DNA from: Corynebacterium sp.
GTDB lineage: Bacteria; Actinomycetota; Actinomycetes; Mycobacteriales; Mycobacteriaceae
NCBI RefSeq assembly: GCF_030826625.1
Contig: NZ_JAPJNQ010000068.1
Location: 1-11,256, forward strand
Direction of reading: 5' to 3'
DNA: 11,256 bases
Positions 1 to 6,234 of this stretch are shown one piece after another. The position numbers and the translations under genes were made by a program. The notes below the pieces were generated by a model, which was given only the letters and a program-made list of their open reading frames with translations, was not told the DNA's origin and did not search any database. Positions within the stretch are counted from its first letter, which is position 1. Every line of letters starts with the position of its first letter.

Positions 1-86
1 TGGATAAGGTGCAGGCACCTGGAAAGAAAATGATGGATGCGTCCGCGTGGGCGCGTGGTAGCCAACCGGAAGGAATTTTGTCGTGA
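1..86 (+). CDS. fmt: Methionyl-tRNA formyltransferase, C-terminal end (partial)
   Basis: This is the last 27 codons of a gene that begins before the window; complete codons start at base 3 and the stop is TGA at 84-86. The tail reads VQAPGKKMMDASAWARGSQP, which fits the C-terminal domain of Fmt, where a 'PxGKKxMxAxxWARG' stretch close to the end is typical. Fmt formylates the initiator Met-tRNA so that bacterial translation can start. The stop overlaps the GTG start of rsmB by four bases (GTGA), so the two genes are probably co-transcribed and translationally coupled. The fmt-rsmB pairing is common in bacteria, which supports the call despite the short fragment. The catalytic formyl-transfer domain lies outside the window. 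Confidence 0.85.
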   Translation, partial: DKVQAPGKKMMDASAWARGSQPEGILS

Positions 87-1795
87 GTTCGTCTGCTGGA
101 GGGTTTCGCTCTCGTTCGCGTTCGGGTGACAAGCAGAAGGCCCCGGATTCCGCGGGAAATCGATCTACGCACACCAAGAAAGATTCCCGCAACAGCCCAC
201 GCGATAAGCGGCGAGCACGCGGTGGGGATGAACAGAAACGCCCAGTAAGGGCTAAACAAGCGAAAGCTCAACGTGCGAAGGTGGGTGTGCACGCTGCCGG
301 CGTCGACAAGCCTCGGTTGCTTGCCTTTGAAGTTCTTAATCGTGTCAGCGACGACGATGCCTACGCCAACCTGGTATTGCCGAAGAGGCTGCGCGAAGTT
401 GGGTTGAGTGGGCGTGATGCTGCGTTTGCCACCGAGATCACCTATGGCTGCCTCCGAAACCTTGGAATCATCGACACTGTGGTGGCGGATTGTTCCTCGC
501 GGGAGCTGGAAAGTTTGGCTACTCCGGTGCTTAATGCCTTGCGTTTAGGTGCTTATCAGTTGCTGTTTACGCGCGTCGATGATCATGCAGCGGTTGACAC
601 CTCAGTTCGGCTTGTGGAATCAGCCGGCCACGAAAAAGCAAAAGGGTTCGTCAACGGTATCTTGCGCACCATTGGGCGTACTCCCGCGCAAGAGTGGATT
701 AAAGATTTGCGCCCGGCTGGACTGCTAGCTGGCCTTGCTTTCGAGCATGCACACCCTGAGTGGGTGGCGCGTTCGTTCAATGCTGCGTTGTGGGCGAGCA
801 CTTCCGCTACAGAGCATGATGAATCTCCAGCAGACCACGGTGATCTGAACTCAGCACCACTGCACCCCGAATTAGCGTCGACGCTTGCGGCAGATTCGCA
901 ACGGCCGCTGGTTCACTTGGTGGCTAGACCTGGAGAAATCAGCGCTGAAGAACTTGCTTTGATGACAGGTGGTGAGCAAGGCAACTACAGCCCGTATGCG
1001 GTGTATCTGGAATCGGGCGGAAACCCGGGGGCCCTGGAACCAGTGCAGCAGTCGCTGGCAGCGGTGCAAGATGAGGGATCGCAATTGATTGCGCGGGCTG
1101 TAGCGGAAGTCGAGCTCAGCGGTGCCGATTCAAGCCGCTGGTTGGATTTGTGCGCCGGGCCAGGTGGCAAAGCTGCATTATTGGGTGCACTCGCACGTAT
1201 CGATGGCGCGAGGGTAGATGCGGTGGAGATTTCGCAACATCGCGCGAAATTGATTCGCTCTACCGTTGCTGATCTTCCGGTCACCGTTCATGTCGCTGAC
1301 GGCCGCGACCCGGGCTTGGAGCCGGGTTATGATCGCGTGCTTGTCGACGCCCCGTGTTCTGGTTTGGGGGCGTTACGACGACGTCCGGAAGCCCGTTGGA
1401 AAAAAGATGATGCGGATATCGCTGAGCTTAATATGTTGCAGACCGAGCTGTTGCAGTCTGCACTTCGTCTGGTTCGACCTGGTGGTGTGGTGATTTATTC
1501 CACCTGCTCGCCAGATCTTCGAGAAACCCGTGGAATCGTTGATGCAGTGATTGGCTCTGGTGCAGCGTTAGATTCTGGTGCAGTGCCGGATTCTGATACA
1601 GCGTCAGATTCTGGTGCAGCGACTAGTTCCATAAAAAACCCGCGGGTCATAGAACTACCTGCGGCTGCGGTGCTGCCAGAGATGCCAGGAATCAGCTCAG
1701 AACCTGCGGGAACTCCATTGTCTGCACAAATGTGGCCCCACCGCCATGGCACTGATGCAATGTTTTTTGCCGTGTTACAACGTGCGCTCGATTAA
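83..1795 (+). CDS. rsmB: 16S rRNA (cytosine-C5)-methyltransferase RsmB (Fmu/Sun)
   Basis: RsmB uses S-adenosylmethionine to methylate a cytosine of 16S rRNA at C5 (C967 in E. coli). The 570-residue product has three parts. Residues 1-75 are a Lys/Arg/Ser-rich, probably disordered extension. About 77-198 is a NusB-like RNA-binding domain (RLLAFEVLNRV to NGILRTIGR). About 285-570 is a Rossmann methyltransferase. The SAM loop LDLCAGPGGK is at 354-363, motif IV DAPCSG has Cys425, and motif VI YSTCS has Cys475; these are the two cysteines used by RNA m5C methyltransferases. The GTG start at 83 is preceded by GGAAGGAA (68-75) with a 7-base spacer and overlaps the fmt stop. The protein is longer than the usual ~430-480 residues. 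The extra length comes from the basic N-terminus, a polar insertion around 232-275, and a tandem repeat at 491-514. Family assignment is firm. Confidence 0.96.
   Translation: MSSSAGGFRSRSRSGDKQKAPDSAGNRSTHTKKDSRNSPRDKRRARGGDEQKRPVRAKQAKAQRAKVGVHAAGVDKPRLLAFEVLNRVSDDDAYANLVLPKRLREVGLSGRDAAFATEITYGCLRNLGIIDTVVADCSSRELESLATPVLNALRLGAYQLLFTRVDDHAAVDTSVRLVESAGHEKAKGFVNGILRTIGRTPAQEWIKDLRPAGLLAGLAFEHAHPEWVARSFNAALWASTSATEHDESPADHGDLNSAPLHPELASTLAADSQRPLVHLVARPGEISAEELALMTGGEQGNYSPYAVYLESGGNPGALEPVQQSLAAVQDEGSQLIARAVAEVELSGADSSRWLDLCAGPGGKAALLGALARIDGARVDAVEISQHRAKLIRSTVADLPVTVHVADGRDPGLEPGYDRVLVDAPCSGLGALRRRPEARWKKDDADIAELNMLQTELLQSALRLVRPGGVVIYSTCSPDLRETRGIVDAVIGSGAALDSGAVPDSDTASDSGAATSSIKNPRVIELPAAAVLPEMPGISSEPAGTPLSAQMWPHRHGTDAMFFAVLQRALD
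1553..1624 (+). repeat. In-frame 18-bp tandem repeat (4 copies) inside rsmB
   Basis: Four consecutive 18-base units start at 1553, 1571, 1589 and 1607. The core is gattctggtgcagcg followed by a variable codon. They encode six-residue units GSGAAL, DSGAVP, DSDTAS and DSGAAT (RsmB residues 491-514). The period is a multiple of three, so the frame is kept. The repeat follows the helix after catalytic motif VI and lies before the last strands of the methyltransferase fold, where a surface loop is expected. The first unit is the most diverged. Confidence 0.9.
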
Positions 1796-1798
1796 CCG

Positions 1799-1804
1799 TA
1801 GAAT
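1799..1804 (+). promoter_or_regulatory. Candidate -10 box for a leaderless rpe transcript
   Basis: TAGAAT lies in the 16-base gap after the rsmB stop and exactly seven bases before the ATG at 1812. That is the spacing at which SigA-type transcription would begin at, or within a base of, the start codon. No Shine-Dalgarno sequence precedes either candidate ATG (1803 or 1812). TAnnnT boxes placed this way mark leaderless genes in corynebacteria and mycobacteria. The -35 region is weak (TTACAA at 1775-1780, 18-base spacer). The ATG at 1803 overlaps the box and so could not be translated from this transcript. Confidence 0.55.
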
Positions 1805-1811
1805 GGCTAAT

Positions 1812-2522
1812 ATGTCTGATCGTGATTTTGCATCCACCCCACAGCGCGCTTTCTCACAGCGCGCTTTGATTGCGCCGTCTATTTTGGCCGCCGATTTTTC
1901 GCAACTCGGCGATCAAGTACGTTGCGTTGACAATGCTGATTGGATTCACGTCGACATCATGGACGGCCATTTCGTACCAAACTTATCGTTTGGTCCGGAT
2001 ATCACCGCCACCGTCGACAAAATCACCGATCAACAACTCGATGTGCACCTCATGATCGAAGATCCGGAAAAGTGGGTCGATGCTTATGTTGCTGCGGGTG
2101 CTGACTGCCTAATTTTCCATGTTGAGGCCACCGATGATCACATCGGGCTGGCAAAAAAGATTCGGGACAAAGGGATCCGGGCCGGTTTCTCCGTAAAACC
2201 GGGAACGCCCATTGAACCTTATCTGCAGGATCTGGAACACTTCGACCTCGCGCTGGTGATGAGCGTGGAGCCCGGCTTCGGAGGGCAATCGTTCATGCCT
2301 GATCAATTGGATAAGGTTCGTGCACTGCGCCAGGTGATTGATGAGAAGAATCTCAATTGCGTCATCGAGATTGATGGTGGAATTTCGGAACACACCATCG
2401 AAAAATCGGCAGAAGCTGGCTGCGATGCTTTCGTTGCTGGTTCTGCAGTCTTCAAAAAGGATGATTCGAAAGCTGCCGTTAGCCAATTGCGTGAATTAGC
2501 CAGCAAGGCCACCCAGCACTAA
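1812..2522 (+). CDS. rpe: Ribulose-phosphate 3-epimerase
   Basis: Rpe interconverts D-ribulose-5-phosphate and D-xylulose-5-phosphate in the cytosolic pentose phosphate pathway. From the ATG at 1812 the product is 236 residues and forms a single TIM barrel. It opens with IAPSILAADFSQLG, followed by HVDIMDGHFVPNLSFGP. Metal and catalytic residues are all present: His46 and Asp48 (HVDIMDG), His79 (DVHLM) and Asp188 (EIDGG). The SVEPGFGGQSF phosphate-loop signature follows the middle strands. The open frame extends upstream to 1746, but that start lies inside rsmB and adds residues unlike the family. ATG 1803 is a second candidate; 1812 is preferred because a leaderless-type -10 box precedes it. 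The N-terminus is about 11 residues longer than usual and contains a short duplication. Ribulose-5-phosphate is also the substrate of the RibB domain encoded two genes downstream. The stop abuts the ribD ATG. Confidence 0.96.
   Translation: MSDRDFASTPQRAFSQRALIAPSILAADFSQLGDQVRCVDNADWIHVDIMDGHFVPNLSFGPDITATVDKITDQQLDVHLMIEDPEKWVDAYVAAGADCLIFHVEATDDHIGLAKKIRDKGIRAGFSVKPGTPIEPYLQDLEHFDLALVMSVEPGFGGQSFMPDQLDKVRALRQVIDEKNLNCVIEIDGGISEHTIEKSAEAGCDAFVAGSAVFKKDDSKAAVSQLRELASKATQH
1840..1867 (+). repeat. 15-bp tandem duplication at the 5' end of rpe
   Basis: The 13-mer cacagcgcgcttt occurs at 1840-1852 and again at 1855-1867, a 15-base period. In frame it duplicates a Gln-Arg-Ala-Phe/Leu unit in the extension ahead of the first barrel strand (QRAFSQRAL). 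The 13 matching bases are identical, which suggests a fairly recent duplication or one under little constraint. Confidence 0.85.
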
Positions 2523-3692
2523 ATGGCGGATCATAATGTGACCGTCGAGCCTGACGACGGAGTGATTGACGCAGGTCTGATTGACGACGGCCTGATTGTC
2601 TCTGCGCTGAGTGCAGCACGCAAGGCTGCCCGAGTTGTTCGGGGAACTACTAGCCCCAATCCACCGGTTGGGGCTGCCATCATTTCGACAGCCGGTGAGC
2701 TCGTCGGAGTTGGCGCTACGGAACCACCAGGTGGCCGGCATGCAGAAATCGTTGCGCTTGATCACGCTGGCGAAGCCGCACGCGGCGCACACGTCGTCGT
2801 GACCTTGGAACCGTGCAACCACCAAGGGCGAACCGGCCCGTGTTCGCAGGCGCTCATTAATGCCGAGGTGGCCTCTGTTCACTACGTGCATGCAGACCCT
2901 AATGTCATCGCCTCAGGTGGTGCCCAGAAACTCCGGGAGGCTGGGATTGCCGTACATCACCTGGGGGCTCGTGATGCAGCTTATACAGCAAAAACTGCTG
3001 ATTGCTCGTCTGCCACTGCGTTGATGGCAGAGCCATACGCTGTTGACGAGCTCGTTCCCTGGTTGCGTGCAACCGCGATGGGGCGAGTACACATTACTGC
3101 GAAAATTGCGCAATCGATCGATGGTTTTAGTGCGGCTGTCGATGGCACCAGTCAATGGATTACTGGCGCTCCAGCACGGCAACGGGTTCACCGAGACCGC
3201 AGCACCCGCGATGCAATCATCATTGGTACGGGTACAGCGCTTGCCGATAACCCATCGTTGACGGCGCGCTACCTGAGCCGTGATGGAGAAATTTCTCTGT
3301 ATGAGCACCAACCGCGTCGTATCGTCATTGGAAGTTCGGATTTATCAGGCTGTAGCAACCTGCAGCGGTTGGGGTTTGAACAGTTCCGTGACATTCCTAC
3401 TGCGTTGACCGCATTGTGGGAGGACGGTTGCCGAGACGTTCTCGTTGAAGGTGGACCGCGTTTGTTGAGCTCATTTTTTGCTGCAGGCTACGTCGATGCT
3501 GTACAAGCTTATGTCGCACCGTTATTGCTCGGCCAAGGTCGCAGCGTGTTGGCCTCTGCGTTAGGGGAAAGCCTGGCTGATGGCATGCGGCTAGAGTTAT
3601 CGCACGTCGAAAAGCTCGGCGATGACTTGCTATTAACATTGGTGCCCGGCAGTACCGGCGATCCCGGCAGCACAACAAGAGTGCGTGATTAG
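2523..3692 (+). CDS. ribD: Bifunctional riboflavin biosynthesis deaminase/reductase RibD (RibG)
   Basis: RibD carries out two consecutive steps of riboflavin synthesis: deamination of the pyrimidine made from GTP by GTP cyclohydrolase II, then NADPH-dependent reduction of the ribosyl side chain. Residues ~25-150 form the zinc deaminase domain, with TSPNPPVG, the HAE motif (His73, Glu75) and the PCNHQGRTGPC motif giving Cys98 and Cys107 as the other zinc ligands. Residues ~189-380 form a dihydrofolate-reductase-like domain with KIAQSIDG, DGTSQWITG, GTGTALADNPSLTAR and VEGGP (Glu309). The product is 389 residues, at the long end for the family. The ATG directly follows the rpe stop (TAAATG), and the only SD-like bases (AAGG, 2505-2508) are 14 bases away, so re-initiation by ribosomes leaving rpe is likely. 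The N-terminus begins with a tandem repeat rich in Asp, Gly and Ile. A GTG at 2538 is a less likely alternative start. Confidence 0.96.
   Translation: MADHNVTVEPDDGVIDAGLIDDGLIVSALSAARKAARVVRGTTSPNPPVGAAIISTAGELVGVGATEPPGGRHAEIVALDHAGEAARGAHVVVTLEPCNHQGRTGPCSQALINAEVASVHYVHADPNVIASGGAQKLREAGIAVHHLGARDAAYTAKTADCSSATALMAEPYAVDELVPWLRATAMGRVHITAKIAQSIDGFSAAVDGTSQWITGAPARQRVHRDRSTRDAIIIGTGTALADNPSLTARYLSRDGEISLYEHQPRRIVIGSSDLSGCSNLQRLGFEQFRDIPTALTALWEDGCRDVLVEGGPRLLSSFFAAGYVDAVQAYVAPLLLGQGRSVLASALGESLADGMRLELSHVEKLGDDLLLTLVPGSTGDPGSTTRVRD
2553..2597 (+). repeat. In-frame 15-bp tandem repeat (3 copies) at the 5' end of ribD
   Basis: Three 15-base units start at 2553, 2568 and 2583 and encode DDGVI, DAGLI and DDGLI (RibD residues 11-25). 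The shared core is gac-n3-gg-n2-tgatt. The first and third units differ at only two bases (gacgacggagtgatt against gacgacggcctgatt). The repeat lies ahead of the first helix of the deaminase domain and gives the protein an acidic, probably flexible N-terminus. Confidence 0.88.
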
Positions 3693-3748
3693 ACCGAGCG
3701 TGAGAAATACCCAAACTGACAACATCACAAGCAAGGATCGTTAAAAAT

Positions 3749-4426
3749 ATGTTTAGTGGATTAGTGGAAACCACCGGGCAAGTCGTGACGTGCGATGATC
3801 TCGGTGACGCCGTGCGCATGCGTATCGCTGGCGGGGTGGTTGTAACCGATGCTCAACTGGGAGATTCCATCGCGGTCAATGGTGTGTGCTTGACGGTTGC
3901 TGGGCTTGATGCTGCGGCCGGCACCTTTGATGCCGACGTTATGCAGGAATCATTGGATCGCTCAGTACTGGGTGATTTAGTCCCTGGCGCTCGGGTGAAC
4001 CTGGAGCGAGCTTTGCGAGCTGATGCCCGCCTGGGCGGGCACATCATGCAAGGCCACGTGGATGGAACCTCAGAACTGCTTTCGCGTAGCACTTCGGAGC
4101 ATTGGGATATTTTGCGATTCCAATTACCGAAAGAACTGGCAAAATACGTGGTCGAGAAAGGCTCGATTGCAATCAGCGGAGTCTCATTGACGGTCTCCGC
4201 GGTCTCAGAGTTTTCCGCCGGAGTGAGCAAAGATAGCGATTCTGCGGGCGGTGCAGGTTGGTTCGAAGTATCACTGATTCCCACCACCTTGGCAGAGACG
4301 ACCTTAGGTGAACTCGCGGTCGGGCAACGGGTTAATCTAGAGGTCGATATCATCGGCAAATACGTCGAAAAGCTGATGGCCGCAGGAGTTAAGACCGGTT
4401 ATAGCTTTCCGTCGAACACGGACTAA
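3749..4426 (+). CDS. ribE: Riboflavin synthase, alpha chain
   Basis: This enzyme performs the last step of riboflavin synthesis: two molecules of 6,7-dimethyl-8-ribityllumazine are dismutated to riboflavin plus the pyrimidine, which RibH reuses. The 225-residue product shows the two tandem lumazine-binding barrels of the family. The first is about residues 1-97, with MFSGLVETTG, SIAVNGVCLTV and VNLERAL. The second is about 98-205, with RLGGHIMQGHVDGT, KGSIAISGVSLTV and TTLGELAVGQRVNLEVDIIGKYVEKL. A short Ser/Asp/Gly insertion (SKDSDSAGG) sits in a loop of the second barrel. The gene follows ribD after 56 bases in which I see no terminator. AAGGA (3733-3737) lies 11 bases ahead of the ATG. The stop overlaps an upstream in-frame ATG of ribBA (TAATG). 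Corynebacterial literature also calls this gene ribC. Confidence 0.95.
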   Translation: MFSGLVETTGQVVTCDDLGDAVRMRIAGGVVVTDAQLGDSIAVNGVCLTVAGLDAAAGTFDADVMQESLDRSVLGDLVPGARVNLERALRADARLGGHIMQGHVDGTSELLSRSTSEHWDILRFQLPKELAKYVVEKGSIAISGVSLTVSAVSEFSAGVSKDSDSAGGAGWFEVSLIPTTLAETTLGELAVGQRVNLEVDIIGKYVEKLMAAGVKTGYSFPSNTD

Positions 4427-4429
4427 TGT

Positions 4430-4434
4430 GGAGG
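4430..4434 (+). promoter_or_regulatory. Closely spaced Shine-Dalgarno (GGAGG) that decides the ribBA start
   Basis: GGAGG ends only three bases before the ATG at 4438, closer than the usual 5-9. The other in-frame ATG, at 4426, overlaps the ribE stop and has no Shine-Dalgarno in front of it; it could be used only by re-initiation. The strong motif favours 4438, but the tight spacing leaves this uncertain. Confidence 0.5.
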
Positions 4435-4437
4435 CAT

Positions 4438-5715
4438 ATGAGCACCGAGGTCACCCAGGATGGCAAAGAAATCAAACTCGATAGCGTTGAGCGCGCGATC
4501 GCTGATATTCGCGCAGGTAAAGCCGTTGTTGTAGTCGATGATGAAGATCGTGAAAACGAAGGTGATCTGATCTTTGCTGCCGAAAAAGCCACCCCAGAGC
4601 TAGTGGCGTTCATGGTGCGCTATACTTCCGGGTATATCTGCGCGCCGATGCTTCCCGACGATCTCAACCGTTTGGGACTGCCTCCGATGACTGCCATCAA
4701 TGAGGACGTGCGTGGCACGGCGTATACCGTTACCGTCGATTTCAATGATGGGACTACTGGAATTTCAGCCGCCACCCGTGCGAAGACTTTGCGCGCATTG
4801 GCGGCGTCGGAAACCGAGCGGGAGCAATTTACCCGCCCGGGCCACGTCGTCCCGTTGAGCGCTCGCCCGAATGGGGTGCTGGAGCGTAATGGACACACCG
4901 AAGCGTCGGTGGATCTTGCCCGTCTGGCTGGATTGCGTCCAGCTGGAGCTATTTGCGAAATTGTCTCCGAACAAGATCCCACAGATATGGCGCGTCTGCC
5001 AGAATTGCGGAAATTTGCCGACGAACATGACTTGGCGTTGATCTCGATTGAGCAGTTGATCCAGTGGCGGCGGCGTAATGAATCACAAGTGGTTCGTGAG
5101 GTGGAAACTAGCTTGCCGACGGATGCGGGCCCGATGACTGCGCTCGGCTACCGTCATGCGGTCGATGGCACAGAGCACATCGCATTGGTTGCGGGGTCAG
5201 TCGCTGATCTGGAACACGCTACAGATGTTCCAGTGCGGGTGCACTCCGAATGTCTCACCGGCGATGTCTTCCACTCTCGGCGTTGCGATTGTGGCCAACA
5301 GCTGGATCAAGCGATTGAATACATCCAAGATGCTGGTCAAGGCGTAGTGATTTACGTTCGTGGCCACGAAGGTCGCGGGATTGGCTTGTTAGCGAAACTG
5401 AAGGCCTATCGGTTGCAAGAAAACGGCACGGATACGGTAGACGCTAACCTGGAACAAGGCTTGCCAGCTGATGCTCGAGAGTTTTCGGTGGCCGGGCAAA
5501 TCCTGGCGGATCTCGGGATCGCCACCGCGAACCTTTTGACGAATAACCCTTTCAAAGCCGAAGGCTTGGAAGGATTCGGAGTGGAAGTGTCCAAGCGGAC
5601 TGCTCTGGTTACGCAAGCGAATGAGGATAATATCTCTTATCTGCGTACCAAACGTGACCGCATGGGGCATGATCTTCCCACGGTGGCGGAATGGGATGCG
5701 CAGCATCAGCACTAA
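4438..5715 (+). CDS. ribBA: Bifunctional 3,4-dihydroxy-2-butanone-4-phosphate synthase / GTP cyclohydrolase II
   Basis: The enzyme supplies both precursors of riboflavin. The N-terminal half (RibB, ~1-210) turns ribulose-5-phosphate into dihydroxybutanone phosphate and formate. The C-terminal half (RibA, ~225-420) opens the ring of GTP. RibB landmarks are DDEDRENEGD (Arg38, Glu39, Glu41, Asp43), RPGH (His136), GHTEA (His153) and CEIV (Glu174). RibA landmarks are the zinc ligands Cys272, Cys283 and Cys285 (ECLTG...CDCG), RGHEGRGIGL, Tyr324 in KAY, Arg347 in ADARE, and TKRDRMGHDL near the end. All residues expected for GTP cyclohydrolase II are visible. In RibB the usual SAxDRAxT motif reads SAATRAKT, with Thr113 in place of Asp. 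The 425-residue length is normal. An alternative start at 4426 would add four residues. Corynebacterial literature often calls this gene ribA. Confidence 0.95.
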   Translation: MSTEVTQDGKEIKLDSVERAIADIRAGKAVVVVDDEDRENEGDLIFAAEKATPELVAFMVRYTSGYICAPMLPDDLNRLGLPPMTAINEDVRGTAYTVTVDFNDGTTGISAATRAKTLRALAASETEREQFTRPGHVVPLSARPNGVLERNGHTEASVDLARLAGLRPAGAICEIVSEQDPTDMARLPELRKFADEHDLALISIEQLIQWRRRNESQVVREVETSLPTDAGPMTALGYRHAVDGTEHIALVAGSVADLEHATDVPVRVHSECLTGDVFHSRRCDCGQQLDQAIEYIQDAGQGVVIYVRGHEGRGIGLLAKLKAYRLQENGTDTVDANLEQGLPADAREFSVAGQILADLGIATANLLTNNPFKAEGLEGFGVEVSKRTALVTQANEDNISYLRTKRDRMGHDLPTVAEWDAQHQH

Positions 5716-5745
5716 TCAGCTAGTAAAACTCAACAAGGAGCTGAC

Positions 5746-6234
5746 ATGGCACACGGTGGAGCACCAGCGAGCGACCTCGGTAGCGCCGAGGGAGTACGCG
5801 TGTGCGTGGTAACTGCACGGTGGAATGAAGAAATCTGTGAACAGATGCGCTCTCGCGCCGTCGAGGTTGCTACGCAGGCTGGCGCGAGAGTTTATGAAGC
5901 GCGAGTCATGGGTGCAATCGAGTTACCGGTAGTGGTGCAACAAGCAGCACGGCAATTCGACGCCGTGGTGGCATTAGGTTGCGTCATCCGGGGCGGAACC
6001 CCGCACTTTGAATATGTCTGCGATTCGGTGACGCAAGGTCTTACTCGGGTGAGCCTGGATGAAGCTACACCGGTTGCCAACGGGGTCCTGACGGTTAACT
6101 CGCAGCAGCAAGCACAAGAGCGTGCCGGATTCCCTGGTTCTATTGAGGATAAAGGTGGCGAAGCAATGGCTGCAGCCTTAGATACCCTGGCCACACTGCG
6201 CCAGCTGCGTGCTAGGGAAGGAGACACAGCATGA
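5746..6234 (+). CDS. ribH: 6,7-dimethyl-8-ribityllumazine synthase
   Basis: RibH condenses dihydroxybutanone phosphate (from RibBA) with the ribityl-aminopyrimidine (from RibD after dephosphorylation) to give lumazine, the riboflavin synthase substrate. The family assembles as pentamers or 60-subunit shells. The 162-residue product carries the aromatic Trp26 (ARWNEEI) that stacks on the substrate, GAIELP, and ALGCVIRGGTPHFEYVC with the proton-transfer His87. It also has NGVLTVNSQQQAQERAG with Arg126, and DKGGEA near the C-terminus. The GGTPHF form replaces the more widespread GETPHF and, as I recall, is usual in corynebacteria. AAGGAG (5735-5740) lies five bases before the ATG, a strong start signal. 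The gene follows ribBA by 30 bases, and its stop overlaps the next start by four bases (ATGA), so the downstream membrane protein is co-translated. Confidence 0.96.
   Translation: MAHGGAPASDLGSAEGVRVCVVTARWNEEICEQMRSRAVEVATQAGARVYEARVMGAIELPVVVQQAARQFDAVVALGCVIRGGTPHFEYVCDSVTQGLTRVSLDEATPVANGVLTVNSQQQAQERAGFPGSIEDKGGEAMAAALDTLATLRQLRAREGDTA

Noticed and set aside
1746..1811. Upstream extension of rpe starting at ATG 1746 inside rsmB
   Set aside because: The added residues do not resemble the Rpe family, no ribosome-binding site precedes it, and a leaderless-type box points to 1812.
3853..4359. Long minus-strand open frame opposite ribE (168 codons)
   Set aside because: It is a shadow of the strongly supported riboflavin synthase frame, with low-complexity Ser/Thr/Pro-rich translation typical of antisense frames in such DNA.
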